A stretch of DNA of 64,000 bases from R-RK-3 sp963834945 (GTDB taxonomy: Bacteria > Pseudomonadota > Alphaproteobacteria > Rhizobiales > Rhodomicrobiaceae), in assembly GCA_963834945.1 (NCBI GenBank), contig CAWIDT010000012.1:62001-126000 (forward strand), written 5' to 3'. The position numbers were made by a program, and so were the translations under genes. The notes below the pieces were generated by a model. It ran no database searches and had not been told where the DNA came from. It saw only the letters and a program-made list of their open reading frames with translations. Below, one piece after another: positions 1-9,873 of this stretch (position 1 is its first letter; the number at the start of each line of letters is the position of its first letter).

Positions 1-55
1 CCGGAGGCGAACCTCCCACGTCGACGCCTAAAGTGTAGTTCCGGCCGGCAAGGAC

Positions 56-1336
56 TTGGCATTGGCCAACAGCTTTCATACGCAGACCCGTTCGGCGCAC
101 GCTCAGCCGGAGCTTTTCGCACCCGCGCCAGCTGGCACGCCGCATCCAAACGCCTCACAATGCCGGCCGGTCGTGCTTCACCTGACCGCGGACTATCCCG
201 ACGCCCATCGCCGGGAGACGACGTTGGCGATCAAGAACTTTGTCGGCGCGAATGATGGTGTCGACCATATCGTGATTTCCCTCAACCGCACGGCGATGCC
301 GTGGCGTCAGCGGGTCGAAGCCGGGGATGGAGCGGGAGACGCCAGGGTCATTTCGATCCGATATTGGGGGCTGCCCTTCGGGGTTCAACTCGCGGCGTCG
401 ATGTATCTGCTGGCGATAAAGCTTCGCGGCATCCTCGCCGAGCGCGGCGAACGGTTCGATCTGATCCACGCGCATAAGCTGAGCTTTGAAGGTTTGGCGG
501 GATATTGGCTGTCCCGCTGGCTGAAGGTTCCGCTCGTCTGTTCCATCCGGGGCGAGGTGGAAGAGAAGGTGTTCCGGGCGAAGCCGCATTACGGGCGGTT
601 ATATGCGCGGGTGCTGCGGCACTGCCAGCACATCTATTATGTCTCGGCATGGTCGCGCGCCGCTATTCAGCGCAAGCTCGGCGGCGCCCTCACGCAGCAA
701 AGCCTGTTGCCGAACTTCGTCCGTATGGAAACCATCCGCTCCCGTCCCGCTTTCGAATCCAACAGCTTTGCCTCGATCCTGCATCTCGACGTGTACAAGA
801 AGAAAGGCCTGGACCGCCTGCTGCCCGCATTTCGCCAGGCGCTGGACGGGGTGCCGGGGATGACGCTCGATTTGATCGGGCGGGGTGAGGCCGCGACCTT
901 CGCGCGCCTGGAAGGTCTCATCGAGCAGCATGGGCTAAAGGGCCGGGTTCGCCTGACCGGCCCGGTCGCGCATGCGGACCTGTTGACCCGGCTGCCAGAT
1001 TACGCCGGCATGGTGTTGCCGAGCCACAATGAAACCTTTGGAATGGCGTATGTCGAGGCGCTGTTGAGCGGTGTGCCCGTGCTTTATTCCAAGGGAACCG
1101 GCATCGACGGATATTTGGACGATGTGCCCGCCGCGGTCGGCGTCGATCCGAAGTCGATCGGCAGCATCCGGGACGGGTTGCTGCATCTGGCGGCGCATCA
1201 GCAGGAGTTCCGGCGCTCACTGCTGGAGAACAACGACGCGCTGCGGCACCGCTTTGCCGCCGAGCGTCACATTCAAAACTACAACCGCGCGCTTCAAGCC
1301 ATCGCGCGAGTGCGCGACGCAGGCGAACCAGCTTAG
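56..1336 (+). CDS. Glycosyltransferase family 4
   Basis: Predicted retaining GT4 (GT-B fold) enzyme that transfers a sugar from a nucleotide sugar, probably in polysaccharide or glycolipid assembly. The C-terminal half has the GT4 signature around residues 322-340 (HNETFGMAYVEALLSGVPV, an E-x7-E pattern), preceded by a LDLIGRGE strand-loop. The N-terminal acceptor domain contains DLIHAHKLSFEGL. About 426 residues is normal for the family. The start is uncertain: the frame opens at TTG 56 with AAGGA only one base upstream, an in-frame TAA lies at 29-31, and a GTG near residue 40 is an alternative. The upstream neighbour lies outside the window, so no operon can be assigned. The family is secure; donor and acceptor cannot be read from the sequence. 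Confidence 0.85.
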   Translation: MALANSFHTQTRSAHAQPELFAPAPAGTPHPNASQCRPVVLHLTADYPDAHRRETTLAIKNFVGANDGVDHIVISLNRTAMPWRQRVEAGDGAGDARVISIRYWGLPFGVQLAASMYLLAIKLRGILAERGERFDLIHAHKLSFEGLAGYWLSRWLKVPLVCSIRGEVEEKVFRAKPHYGRLYARVLRHCQHIYYVSAWSRAAIQRKLGGALTQQSLLPNFVRMETIRSRPAFESNSFASILHLDVYKKKGLDRLLPAFRQALDGVPGMTLDLIGRGEAATFARLEGLIEQHGLKGRVRLTGPVAHADLLTRLPDYAGMVLPSHNETFGMAYVEALLSGVPVLYSKGTGIDGYLDDVPAAVGVDPKSIGSIRDGLLHLAAHQQEFRRSLLENNDALRHRFAAERHIQNYNRALQAIARVRDAGEPA

Positions 1337-1450
1337 CCATAAATTCGTGGAATATTGACGCCATGCCTCTATCGTCGTCGGCGGAGGCTTTCGCGGACCG
1401 TATCCTTGCCGCGCTGGACGCTTGGCACGCGGATTGAGTAAGATGCGTCA

Positions 1451-3553
1451 ATGGACAAGTTAATTCTGGCCGAAGAGTTTCCGGCGGTTTCGGTTGAAAA
1501 GTGGCGGACGGCGGCGCTCAAGGCGCTGCGGGGCGGCAGTCTGGGCGATCTCGATACCCAGCTTTATGAAGGGTTTCCCGTTGCGCCGATTTACACGCGC
1601 GGCGGCGGCGCCGAAGCCGCCCGGCTTTCCGGCAGCTTGGGCGCGGCGCCGTTCATTCGCGGTGCACATGCTCCAGGTGAAAAGAAGCCGTGGACGATCG
1701 TGCAATTCCTCGACCAGCCCGACGTGGCGGAGGCGAACCGCCAGCTCCGCGACGATATCGCGAACGGCGTCGGGGCTTTCTGGGTGCAGTTCGCCGGCCA
1801 TATCCCCTATGGCGGCGCCGTTCTCGGCGCGCGCAAGCTCGATACGCTGGAGGCGGTGTTCGCCGGCGTCACGCTGGAAGACATAGAGATCTTCGTCTCG
1901 GGCGGGTTCGATACGATGGCGGCCGCCGGGCTCATTGCGTCGCTGATCGAACGGCGGGGAATCGCGCCGCAAAAGGTGAATGGATCGGCTGGCCTCGACC
2001 CGCTGAGCCACATTGCATCGACCGGCGACATTCCGGCAGAGCGTGCCCGCATCATGGCCGACGCGGTCGACGCGGCGACCTATTTGCGCGAGAAAAGCTA
2101 CGGCCTGACGCCGTTTCTGGTCTCCGGGCGGGCCTGGCACCAGGCGGGCGGTTCCGCGCGGGAGGAACTCGGCTTCGCGCTCGCCGCCGGCGTCGCCTAT
2201 TTCCGTGCCCTGACCGATGCCGGCTGGCCGCTGGAGGATGCCGCCAGGGCGATCCGCTTCTCCCTGACGGCGGATGCCGACATTTTCCTCACCATCGCCA
2301 AGTTCCGCGCCATGCGGGCGCTGTGGGCGCGGGTGACGGAAGCATCCGGCATCGCGGCGGCGCCGCCTTCGCTAATCGCCGAAATGTCCTTTCGCATGAT
2401 CACTGGGCGCGATCCGCATGTGAATGTGCTGCGGGCCACGGCGGCGGCGTTCGGCGCGGCGGTCGGCGGCGCGGACGCGGTGCTGCTCATCCCGTTCAAC
2501 ACTCGGACCGATCCACCCGACGCCTTTTCACGCCGGCTGGCGCGCAACACACATCTGATTCTGCGCGAGGAGGCCCAACTCGGCCGCGTCGCCGACGAGG
2601 CCGGGGGTTCATGGTATGTCGAGAGCCTGACGCACCGGCTCGCGGCAGCGGCATGGGACGCGTTTCGCGGCGTCGAAGCGGCGGGCGGGCTGCTGGCGGC
2701 GCTGGAGAACGGGCTTATCCACCGCGCGATCACCGATGTGCGGATGCGGCGCCACGCCAATGTAGCGCGCAATCACGACAAGATCACGGGCGTGTCGTCC
2801 TATCCCGACATTCACGAGCAGCCGGTGTTTCCGCGGCAGGAGGATCTGGCGGGCGATCTGGCGGCGCTTGACGAGGAAGGCGAGGTTCCGCTGATCCCGC
2901 CGGGGGGCAAGGGCAAGCGCTTCGCCGCCATCGTCGAGGCGGCGCTCAACGGCGCGACGCTGAAGGGCCTCGAACGCGGCTGCGGCACGCTCACCGAGCG
3001 CTTCGATTTCACCCCTTCGACTGCGGAGCGCACCGCGGAGCCGTTCGAGGAGCTGCGCGCCGCCTCGGACCGGGCGACGAGCCGGGTGCGCGCGCGCCCG
3101 CCGATATTTCTCGCCAATCTGGGGACGCTTTCGGATTACAATGCGCGGGCGAGTTGGGCGAAGAGTTTCTTCGCCGCCGGCGGTATCGAAGCGCTCGACG
3201 AGGGTGGCTTTACGAAGCTGGAGACGCTGCTGCGCACCTTCCAGCGCAGCCCTGCCCCGGTTGCCTGCATTTGCGCTTCGGCCAAGATGCTGGCCGACAT
3301 GCCCGGAGTGCCTGCCGAGCTGAAGCGCGCCGGTGCCGTCGCGGTCTATCTTGCCGCCGATCCCAAGCTGCTGGCGGATTTGAGCGAAGCCGATAAGAGG
3401 TCGATCGACCGCATTGTCTATGATGGCTGCGATATGCTGAAGACGCTCACCGAATTGCATCACATGATGCGGGTGAAGGAACTCGGGCAAGCCGAAACGG
3501 AGGACTTCGACGATGAGGAATACCTCGGCCGGGGCCTCCTTCCCAGATCATAA
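1451..3553 (+). CDS. mutA: Methylmalonyl-CoA mutase small subunit
   Basis: Small, catalytically inactive subunit of the cobalamin-dependent heterodimeric methylmalonyl-CoA mutase, which interconverts (R)-methylmalonyl-CoA and succinyl-CoA (propionate, odd-chain fatty acid and ethylmalonyl pathways). At 700 residues it has the mutase TIM barrel (for example SAREELGFALAAGVAYFRA near residue 237) and a C-terminal Rossmann-like domain. That domain lacks the DxHxxG cobalamin motif, as expected for this subunit. It starts at ATG 1451 and is followed 15 bp later by mutB, so the two are an operon. The 114 bp upstream of it, after the glycosyltransferase, hold no recognisable gene; a 24-codon ATG frame at 1363-1437 is probably chance. 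No epimerase, MeaB/ArgK chaperone or propionyl-CoA carboxylase gene is adjacent. No cobalamin riboswitch was recognised in the leader. Confidence 0.95.
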   Translation: MDKLILAEEFPAVSVEKWRTAALKALRGGSLGDLDTQLYEGFPVAPIYTRGGGAEAARLSGSLGAAPFIRGAHAPGEKKPWTIVQFLDQPDVAEANRQLRDDIANGVGAFWVQFAGHIPYGGAVLGARKLDTLEAVFAGVTLEDIEIFVSGGFDTMAAAGLIASLIERRGIAPQKVNGSAGLDPLSHIASTGDIPAERARIMADAVDAATYLREKSYGLTPFLVSGRAWHQAGGSAREELGFALAAGVAYFRALTDAGWPLEDAARAIRFSLTADADIFLTIAKFRAMRALWARVTEASGIAAAPPSLIAEMSFRMITGRDPHVNVLRATAAAFGAAVGGADAVLLIPFNTRTDPPDAFSRRLARNTHLILREEAQLGRVADEAGGSWYVESLTHRLAAAAWDAFRGVEAAGGLLAALENGLIHRAITDVRMRRHANVARNHDKITGVSSYPDIHEQPVFPRQEDLAGDLAALDEEGEVPLIPPGGKGKRFAAIVEAALNGATLKGLERGCGTLTERFDFTPSTAERTAEPFEELRAASDRATSRVRARPPIFLANLGTLSDYNARASWAKSFFAAGGIEALDEGGFTKLETLLRTFQRSPAPVACICASAKMLADMPGVPAELKRAGAVAVYLAADPKLLADLSEADKRSIDRIVYDGCDMLKTLTELHHMMRVKELGQAETEDFDDEEYLGRGLLPRS

Positions 3554-3568
3554 TGGATCGATAGTTTC

Positions 3569-5734
3569 ATGAGCCGCTTGCCCGATTTCGCGCAGATGGA
3601 ATGGACGCTTCCCCGATCCGGCGCGGCGGGCGCGATCGGCCCGAAATCCCTGACCACGCCCGAAGGCATCCCGCTGGCGCCGGTATACGACGCCGGCGCC
3701 CTCAGGGGCCTGGATTTTCTCGACGGAATGCCCGGCCTGCCGCCATTCCTGCGCGGCCCCTATCCGACGATGTATGTGCAGCAACCCTGGACGATCAGGC
3801 AATATGCCGGCTTCTCCACGGCCGAGGACTCCAATGCCTTCTACCGGCGCAATCTGGCGGCCGGGCAGAAGGGCCTGTCCATCGCCTTCGACCTTGCCAC
3901 CCATCGCGGCTATGACAGCGATCACCCAAGGGTGAAGGGCGATGTGGGCATGGCGGGGGTAGCGATCAATTCCATCTACGACATGCGGACGCTCTTCGAC
4001 GGCATTCCCTTGTCGGAAATGACTGTGTCGATGACCATGAATGGCGCGGTTCTGCCGGTGCTGGCGCTCTATATCGTCGCGGCGGAAGAACAGGGTGTGC
4101 CCCCGGAAAAGCTCGCCGGGACCATTCAGAACGACGTCCTCAAGGAGTTCATGGTCCGCAACACCTACATCTACCCGCCGACGCCTTCGATGCGGATCAT
4201 CTCCGACATTTTCGCTTACGCCTCGAAGCACATGCCGAAATTCAACTCGATCTCGATCTCGGGCTATCACATGCAGGAAGCCGGAGCGACGGCGGATCTG
4301 GAGCTGGGCTACACGCTGGCCGATGGTATGGAGTATGTGCGGGCAGGCATCCAGACTGGCCTCGACATCGACAGTTTCGCGCCGCGCCTCTCCTTCTTCT
4401 GGGCGATCGGCATGAACTTCTTCATGGAAGTGGCCAAGATGCGCGCGGCGCGGATGCTGTGGGCAAAGATCATGCAGGATCTGGGCGCCCGGGACCCGCG
4501 TTCGCTTTCACTCCGCGCGCATTGCCAGACCTCGGGCTGGAGCCTGACCGCGCAGGATGCGTTCAACAATGTCGTGCGCACCTGTGTCGAGGCGCTCGCG
4601 GCAACTCACGGCGGAACCCAATCGCTGCACACCAATGCGCTGGACGAAGCGCTGGCGCTGCCGACGGATTTTTCCGCCCGCATCGCGCGCAACACGCAGC
4701 TTTTCATTGCCCAGGAGACAGGCACGACCCGCGTCATCGATCCCTGGGGCGGCAGCTATTTCGTCGAGCGGCTGACGAATGATCTGGCGGAGAAAGCCTG
4801 GTCGCATATTCAGGAGGTCGAGGAACTCGGCGGCATGGCGAAAGCGATCGGCGCCGGCCTGCCGAAAATGCGGATCGAGGAAGCCGCCGCCCGCACGCAG
4901 GCGCGCATCGACAGCGGCGCGCAAACCATCGTTGGCGTCAACAAATACAAGCCGCAGGACGACCGGGCCATCGACGTGCTGGTGGTCGACAATTCAGCCG
5001 TGCGCGCCCGGCAGATCGAGAAGCTGAAACGGTTGCGCGCGGAGCGGAACGAGGCCGAAACAACGGCCGCGCTGGGCGCGCTGACCGAGGCGGCGCAAAG
5101 CGGGCGGGGCAATCTGCTGGAGCTTTCCATCGGCGCGGCGCGTGCAAAGGCCACGGTGGGCGAGATTTCCGACGCGATGGAGAAGGCGTTCGGCCGTCAC
5201 CGGATCGAGACGCGGGCTGTGTCGGGCGTCTACCGGCAGGAGATCGGGCATATGAACGAAGATGTGCAGCGCGTGCTCGCCATGACCGATGCCTTCGAAG
5301 CCAAGGCCGGCCGGCGTCCGCGCATTCTGGTTGCCAAGATGGGGCAGGACGGCCACGACCGGGGCCAGAAGGTGATCGCGTCGGCCTTCGCCGATCTCGG
5401 CTTCGATGTCGATATCGGCGCGCTGTTCTCCACACCCGCCGAATGCGCCCGCCAGGCTGTCGAAAACGACGTGCATATCGTCGGCGTGTCGTCGCTTGCC
5501 GCCGGGCATCTGACCCTGGTGCCCGACCTGAAAGCTGAGCTGGCCGCGCAAGGCCGCCAGGACATCATGATCGTCGTCGGCGGCGTCATCCCGCCCCGCG
5601 ACTATGACGCGCTCTACGCCGCCGGCGCCAAGGCCGTGTTCGGCCCCGGCACGGTGATCGCGGAAGCGGCGGCCGATCTGCTGAACAAGCTGAATGCCCA
5701 GCTTGGCCATAGCTCGCTCGAAGCGGCGGAATAG
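3569..5734 (+). CDS. mutB: Methylmalonyl-CoA mutase large subunit
   Basis: Catalytic, adenosylcobalamin-binding subunit of methylmalonyl-CoA mutase. The substrate barrel has the expected conserved stretches, including YPTMYVQQPWTIRQYAGFST near residue 70 and NALDEALALPTDFSARIARN near 355. The C-terminal B12 domain begins near residue 577 (RPRILVAKMGQDGHDRGQKV) and carries the base-off cobalamin motif D-G-H-D-R-G, with the cobalt-ligating histidine near residue 595. At 721 residues it is full length, with no frameshift. It lies 15 bp after mutA in the same operon. A 6-bp-arm hairpin (CTCCTG/CAGGAG, 5773-5791) follows the stop but lacks a T-tract, so a terminator is possible only. Confidence 0.97.
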   Translation: MSRLPDFAQMEWTLPRSGAAGAIGPKSLTTPEGIPLAPVYDAGALRGLDFLDGMPGLPPFLRGPYPTMYVQQPWTIRQYAGFSTAEDSNAFYRRNLAAGQKGLSIAFDLATHRGYDSDHPRVKGDVGMAGVAINSIYDMRTLFDGIPLSEMTVSMTMNGAVLPVLALYIVAAEEQGVPPEKLAGTIQNDVLKEFMVRNTYIYPPTPSMRIISDIFAYASKHMPKFNSISISGYHMQEAGATADLELGYTLADGMEYVRAGIQTGLDIDSFAPRLSFFWAIGMNFFMEVAKMRAARMLWAKIMQDLGARDPRSLSLRAHCQTSGWSLTAQDAFNNVVRTCVEALAATHGGTQSLHTNALDEALALPTDFSARIARNTQLFIAQETGTTRVIDPWGGSYFVERLTNDLAEKAWSHIQEVEELGGMAKAIGAGLPKMRIEEAAARTQARIDSGAQTIVGVNKYKPQDDRAIDVLVVDNSAVRARQIEKLKRLRAERNEAETTAALGALTEAAQSGRGNLLELSIGAARAKATVGEISDAMEKAFGRHRIETRAVSGVYRQEIGHMNEDVQRVLAMTDAFEAKAGRRPRILVAKMGQDGHDRGQKVIASAFADLGFDVDIGALFSTPAECARQAVENDVHIVGVSSLAAGHLTLVPDLKAELAAQGRQDIMIVVGGVIPPRDYDALYAAGAKAVFGPGTVIAEAAADLLNKLNAQLGHSSLEAAE

Positions 5735-5881
5735 CGCGGGAAGACACACGCCGGATCCTCATCTCAAAACCGCTCCTGCGCGATCCAGGAGAGCCCACCC
5801 CGCATTGAATTGAATTTGATTTTCCTTGCCATAAAGCCTATGCCCTGCTCGGTCATCGGCTCGATATATTCAGGTATTCGG

Positions 5882-6937
5882 ATGCAGGAGCACGCAACGA
5901 GCAATTCACCGGCGGTGGAGAGCGTGAAAGACGTCCGGCCGATCAGGAAGTTCCTGTTCTCGCTCGAAGGCATGACGCTGCTGCTGGTTCTGCTCCTGGC
6001 GATCTATCCCGGCTGGCATAAGGAATCGCGGTTGCTGATGCTCGCGGTATTCGTCGCGATTATCATCGCGGCGGTCGCCACCCGGCATGCATCGATGCTT
6101 TGCCGCTGCATCCTGCCGCTTATCATCGGCGGCATCTGCGTGGAAATCTACACCGTCATCCACGAGCACGAGCTGGCGCCGGACCTGATCAAATATTTCG
6201 TCTTCAGCGAGCACCATACCGAGAATTTTTATGCCGCCGCCGCCACACTCTACGCCATCATCACGGCTCTGGCGCTCGTCAAAGGCATCGAGGATTTCGA
6301 CCTGATGAAGCGGATCATCACGGACGAGGCCTATAAGGTTCGCGCCGTGTCCGAGATGACCCACTATTTCGACCAGTCGGAAAAGCCCGAAACCCTTGCG
6401 GCGATCAGGAGCCTCAAGCTCAAGCTGATGACCTATGCGCGCAACGTCTACGCTCTGCGCGACCAGGACATCAAAAACTCCAATCTCGCGCTTCTGCGCG
6501 ACTGCCAGCGTGACATCGCCCGGCTGGTCCCCGAAGACGACAATGACCGCTACGCACTGCGCAGCATCATGGAAGCGCATGGGGAATTGGGCACATTGCG
6601 GTCCAAGCGGATCGGCGCCATCGGCGAGAAGATGCCGCCCTATCTCATGTGGGCGCTGTGGCTGATGGCGCTGGGTCTCATCCTTCCCTTCATGTCAGAG
6701 CCGCTGATGAAGGAGGCTGTCGCCCCGCTGATGGGAATGGTGCCGAACGATGCCCGCTTCGGCCAATATACCATCATTTTCCTGCTGGCGGCGGTGAACA
6801 GCTTCCTGCTCCTGATGCTTGCCGACATCAGCGACCCGTTCGACGGATTCTGGATGGTCAATCTCGGCCCGTTCCAGGAGCTTTCGGAAGCACTGGACGA
6901 GGACCTGAAGGACATGCCGGCTGTGCCGGCGGCGTGA
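5882..6937 (+). CDS. DUF4239-like (bestrophin-like) membrane protein
   Basis: Inner-membrane protein of about 351 residues. It has two hydrophobic helices near the N-terminus and two near the C-terminus, with a soluble helical middle section. The C-terminal section shows the DUF4239 (bestrophin-like) pattern: R and RI residues before a Pro-Pro-containing helix (KMPPYLMWALWLMALGL), then DPFDGFWMVNLGPFQEL matching the family's DPF-x-G...V...PF ending. Function is not established for the family; relatives are viewed as possible channels. The open frame runs from TTG 5810, but ATG 5882 is preferred because it opens a normal hydrophilic N-terminus. It is convergent with the patatin gene, with 23 bp between the stops. 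Family assignment rests on the C-terminal motif only. Confidence 0.6.
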   Translation: MQEHATSNSPAVESVKDVRPIRKFLFSLEGMTLLLVLLLAIYPGWHKESRLLMLAVFVAIIIAAVATRHASMLCRCILPLIIGGICVEIYTVIHEHELAPDLIKYFVFSEHHTENFYAAAATLYAIITALALVKGIEDFDLMKRIITDEAYKVRAVSEMTHYFDQSEKPETLAAIRSLKLKLMTYARNVYALRDQDIKNSNLALLRDCQRDIARLVPEDDNDRYALRSIMEAHGELGTLRSKRIGAIGEKMPPYLMWALWLMALGLILPFMSEPLMKEAVAPLMGMVPNDARFGQYTIIFLLAAVNSFLLLMLADISDPFDGFWMVNLGPFQELSEALDEDLKDMPAVPAA

Positions 6938-6960
6938 CGGCGGATTTTGATCTAGAACGT

Positions 6961-9873
6961 CTAGGGCGTTTTTTCGTCGCAGGCGCTTGCGGAATCGTAG
7001 CTGCCGCTGGGTTTTCGCAACACCGAGGCGATGCCTGGCCAGGCATTGTCTGCCTTCCCGCCGCCATTCTGGCTGCCGCAAATCTCGGCGTGCAAATAAT
7101 CTTGCACGGGCGGAGAGAGCCACCAGCTCATCGAGATGGATTTTTTCTCGCTCGGCTGCCGGAGCGGCGCCGCGTCCTGGATGACTTTGCGGCCATTCAA
7201 ATAGTTCCACCACACTTGGCCCAGCGGGAGTTTCGATTGCGAGCAGGGAAAGAATGCCGAATAGGACCGATATTCGGGCTCCGGGATACAGGCGGCCTGA
7301 TCTTTGGGTTCTGGATTATCGGCATTCAGGGCCAGTATCCGGCCGGACAGTTCGAAACCGGTGAGGGCACTGCGTGCGGTCCGCGTGGTGTTTAGCGTCA
7401 ACAGATCGATCAGCGTTCCGAGCGCGCTGAAGTCGCCGGAGCCGGTAAGCCTTGGCTTATCCTTTTGCGTGTTGTCATTCGGGCAACTCCGGTAGAACTC
7501 CGGCTCGTTGGAAATATGCAGAATATAGGGCCGTAAATTGGGATCGACGCGTTTGATCGAAGCAGCCATTTCGAAAGCGGTAACGCCGCCGGAATTGTCG
7601 AAAAAGCCGCCATCCACGACCCGCTCGGCGATGCTGGCATTTTCGTTGCGGATATTGCCGTGCGGCGTGATGAGCGGGAAGCGGCTCGATAGGGATATCG
7701 CAGTACTGAGGCGAATGTCCATCTTCCGCGAGATGAGATCGCTTTTCATGTCGGTGCACAGATGCTTACGAGGGATCAGTCGCGGCAGAAAGCTGATCCA
7801 CCATACGTCGACGTCCTCATCGCAGGCGATCTCATAAAAATTGTGCGTGTCGGTGAAAACGCGGAACTCTGTACCATTCGGCTCTTTGGCTACGGGATTG
7901 AGGGTGGTTGCGATCACCCGGCGCCCGCTTGTGGTGGACGCACTGTTGAACAGCAACAGCGGGCGCCACGCGCTGCCCTCCTCCCAGCTGAACGCGGAGA
8001 GCGGCTTGCCGAGCACATTGTCCGTGTCGCCATTCCCCTTCGCGTCGATTGGGCCCAGCACGCCCTGAACCGCGTCCTCCCAGCTCGCCTCCAGGATCGC
8101 CGCGCGATCCCAGATCCAGGGGATCGTCGAAAGCTGCAGCGCATCCCTGGCAAGCAGGGCGATAAAGGTTGAGGTCAGAAAATCGTTGCTGGAAATCGCC
8201 TCGGCGGCCGCCTGCCGGGTGAACTTTTGCTCGGAGCGTCCAGCCTTCGACGTGACGATATTGCGAAACCACAAATGCTGCGCCTGCATGCCTTTCACAC
8301 AGTCCCTCGATTTCGAGCCGGCGAAGCAATCCGAGATTTGCTTGTTCTTCCGTTCGGCATAGACGAGGCCCGCAAAGATGCCGGCGCCAAGCGACCCGCC
8401 CGACACACTCGATATCGCAAAGAGCTGCTCGCTGAATCGGCGCAGGTCGTTCGGATGTTCCGCCGTGACGTCCTCCAGCTTCGCGAGAACGCTGGCGGTG
8501 AAAAAAGCCGACCGGCTGGCGCCGCCTTCCGCCACAACGATGATCGGTCGCGGACAGGACGGATCCCTCGGATGCGGCTCGCACACCTCCTTATTCCAAC
8601 CATTCGACGTTTTCCAGGCACTAATCGATTTGTTCAGGTCGACAAAGCGCGTTGCGAGCGGAGCTCCCGAGCGGCCGGCGTAAATTCTGCGGACATCGTG
8701 TCCATCGCCGACAACAAGGGTGAAAACCCAGCCAACGAGAACAATGGCGACGATGACCGGAAATCGCAGCCGGTGGGAGAGCAGTGCCATCACCGTCAGA
8801 AGCGAAATGGTTCCCCCCATCACCAGAGGAACGAACGCCGCGCGCTTCAGCCAGAGATTTTCCGGCAGCCATTGTCCGAAGTTACCTTGGATGGCGTATG
8901 AAATGAAATGAAAGGCGATAAGGACCAGCGCGAGCACGGCCACCAGCAGCACGGCACCGATCAGCTGGATCAGCTCCCATCGCAATTGAATCTTATCGCT
9001 TCCATCCAGAAAGCCATCGGCAGGGCCGCAGGTTTCTCCTAGCCTTTCGGCATCCAAGGGGATGGGAAAAGGGCCGAATACTGTCTCGCACGACGTCGTG
9101 AAGCGCTTCAGATGCTGCGGATATCGTCGTTCTAACAGCCGCACCAGCCGAAAGCGATGCACGCGAAAGAAGTTGTCATAAATAGCGACGATGAGCGAGA
9201 CGATGGTGAAGATCAATAAGGTGACTAGATGGTTCCTGGTATAGGCTTCTATGGTAGTGGATGCGTCCGATTCGGCGTCGATTTGGCGAAATACCAGAAA
9301 CACCAGAAATACATATAATCCGATGGGCACCATGAGCGCCAATACAACGCCAACATATCTCCTAAGCCTATGATAACAAAAATTCAGGATGTATTGCAGA
9401 AAAAAATATGTAAAAGCAATAGCGAATACGATGTACAGTATTACGACGCCACGAACATTTCCATTGCCTTCTCCGGGCATATTTCCGAAGGCGATCGCTA
9501 ACCCACAAAACAGAATGGTATAAACAAGGATCGAGTAGATCTTTGGCAGCACGGAGATAAAAAAATCAAACCTACGCTGGGTAGAGATACCGATGGTTTT
9601 CATCCGCTGGAGCATCAGAAGACGCGCACCGCCGGTCACCATATTGACCCATAGAAAATAGACGGACAGAAAAAATAGGGTCCAGAAGATAACGCCCTCC
9701 GACGGCAATTTGCGCACATCGAGGAGCAGATCCTGGCTTTCCGTGATATCGACAAATGCTAAATAGGCGACGACGATGCTGGAAATACTGATCCAGCTTG
9801 CCAAGATAGCCCGGAGGAATGCACGACAAGCTGATACTGGTGCGTCGCTAGCACTGTTCTCGTGAGTATCCAT
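6961..9873 (-). CDS. Large membrane-anchored patatin-like phospholipase
   Basis: A 970-residue protein whose N-terminal 400 or so residues hold many hydrophobic helices and whose C-terminal half is a patatin-like hydrolase. The oxyanion loop is VAEGGASRSAFF (near residue 448), the nucleophile elbow is SSVSGGSLGAG (near 489; S-x-S-x-G in place of the usual G-x-S-x-G) and the catalytic aspartate motif is VVDGGFFDNSGG (near 754). Together these give the Ser-Asp dyad of the patatin/PNPLA family, so acyl-ester hydrolysis at the membrane is likely. The N-terminal half is less GC-rich than the neighbouring genes. ATG 9873 is used as start. It is convergent with the DUF4239-like gene and has no operon partner. 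Substrate unknown; a role in lipid turnover or as an effector of a stress system is equally possible. Confidence 0.8.
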   Translation of the reverse strand: MDTHENSASDAPVSACRAFLRAILASWISISSIVVAYLAFVDITESQDLLLDVRKLPSEGVIFWTLFFLSVYFLWVNMVTGGARLLMLQRMKTIGISTQRRFDFFISVLPKIYSILVYTILFCGLAIAFGNMPGEGNGNVRGVVILYIVFAIAFTYFFLQYILNFCYHRLRRYVGVVLALMVPIGLYVFLVFLVFRQIDAESDASTTIEAYTRNHLVTLLIFTIVSLIVAIYDNFFRVHRFRLVRLLERRYPQHLKRFTTSCETVFGPFPIPLDAERLGETCGPADGFLDGSDKIQLRWELIQLIGAVLLVAVLALVLIAFHFISYAIQGNFGQWLPENLWLKRAAFVPLVMGGTISLLTVMALLSHRLRFPVIVAIVLVGWVFTLVVGDGHDVRRIYAGRSGAPLATRFVDLNKSISAWKTSNGWNKEVCEPHPRDPSCPRPIIVVAEGGASRSAFFTASVLAKLEDVTAEHPNDLRRFSEQLFAISSVSGGSLGAGIFAGLVYAERKNKQISDCFAGSKSRDCVKGMQAQHLWFRNIVTSKAGRSEQKFTRQAAAEAISSNDFLTSTFIALLARDALQLSTIPWIWDRAAILEASWEDAVQGVLGPIDAKGNGDTDNVLGKPLSAFSWEEGSAWRPLLLFNSASTTSGRRVIATTLNPVAKEPNGTEFRVFTDTHNFYEIACDEDVDVWWISFLPRLIPRKHLCTDMKSDLISRKMDIRLSTAISLSSRFPLITPHGNIRNENASIAERVVDGGFFDNSGGVTAFEMAASIKRVDPNLRPYILHISNEPEFYRSCPNDNTQKDKPRLTGSGDFSALGTLIDLLTLNTTRTARSALTGFELSGRILALNADNPEPKDQAACIPEPEYRSYSAFFPCSQSKLPLGQVWWNYLNGRKVIQDAAPLRQPSEKKSISMSWWLSPPVQDYLHAEICGSQNGGGKADNAWPGIASVLRKPSGSYDSASACDEKTP

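Noticed and set aside
1337..1450. Possible cobalamin riboswitch before mutA
   Set aside because: Only 114 bp, with no B12-box-like sequence seen; mutase genes often lack one.
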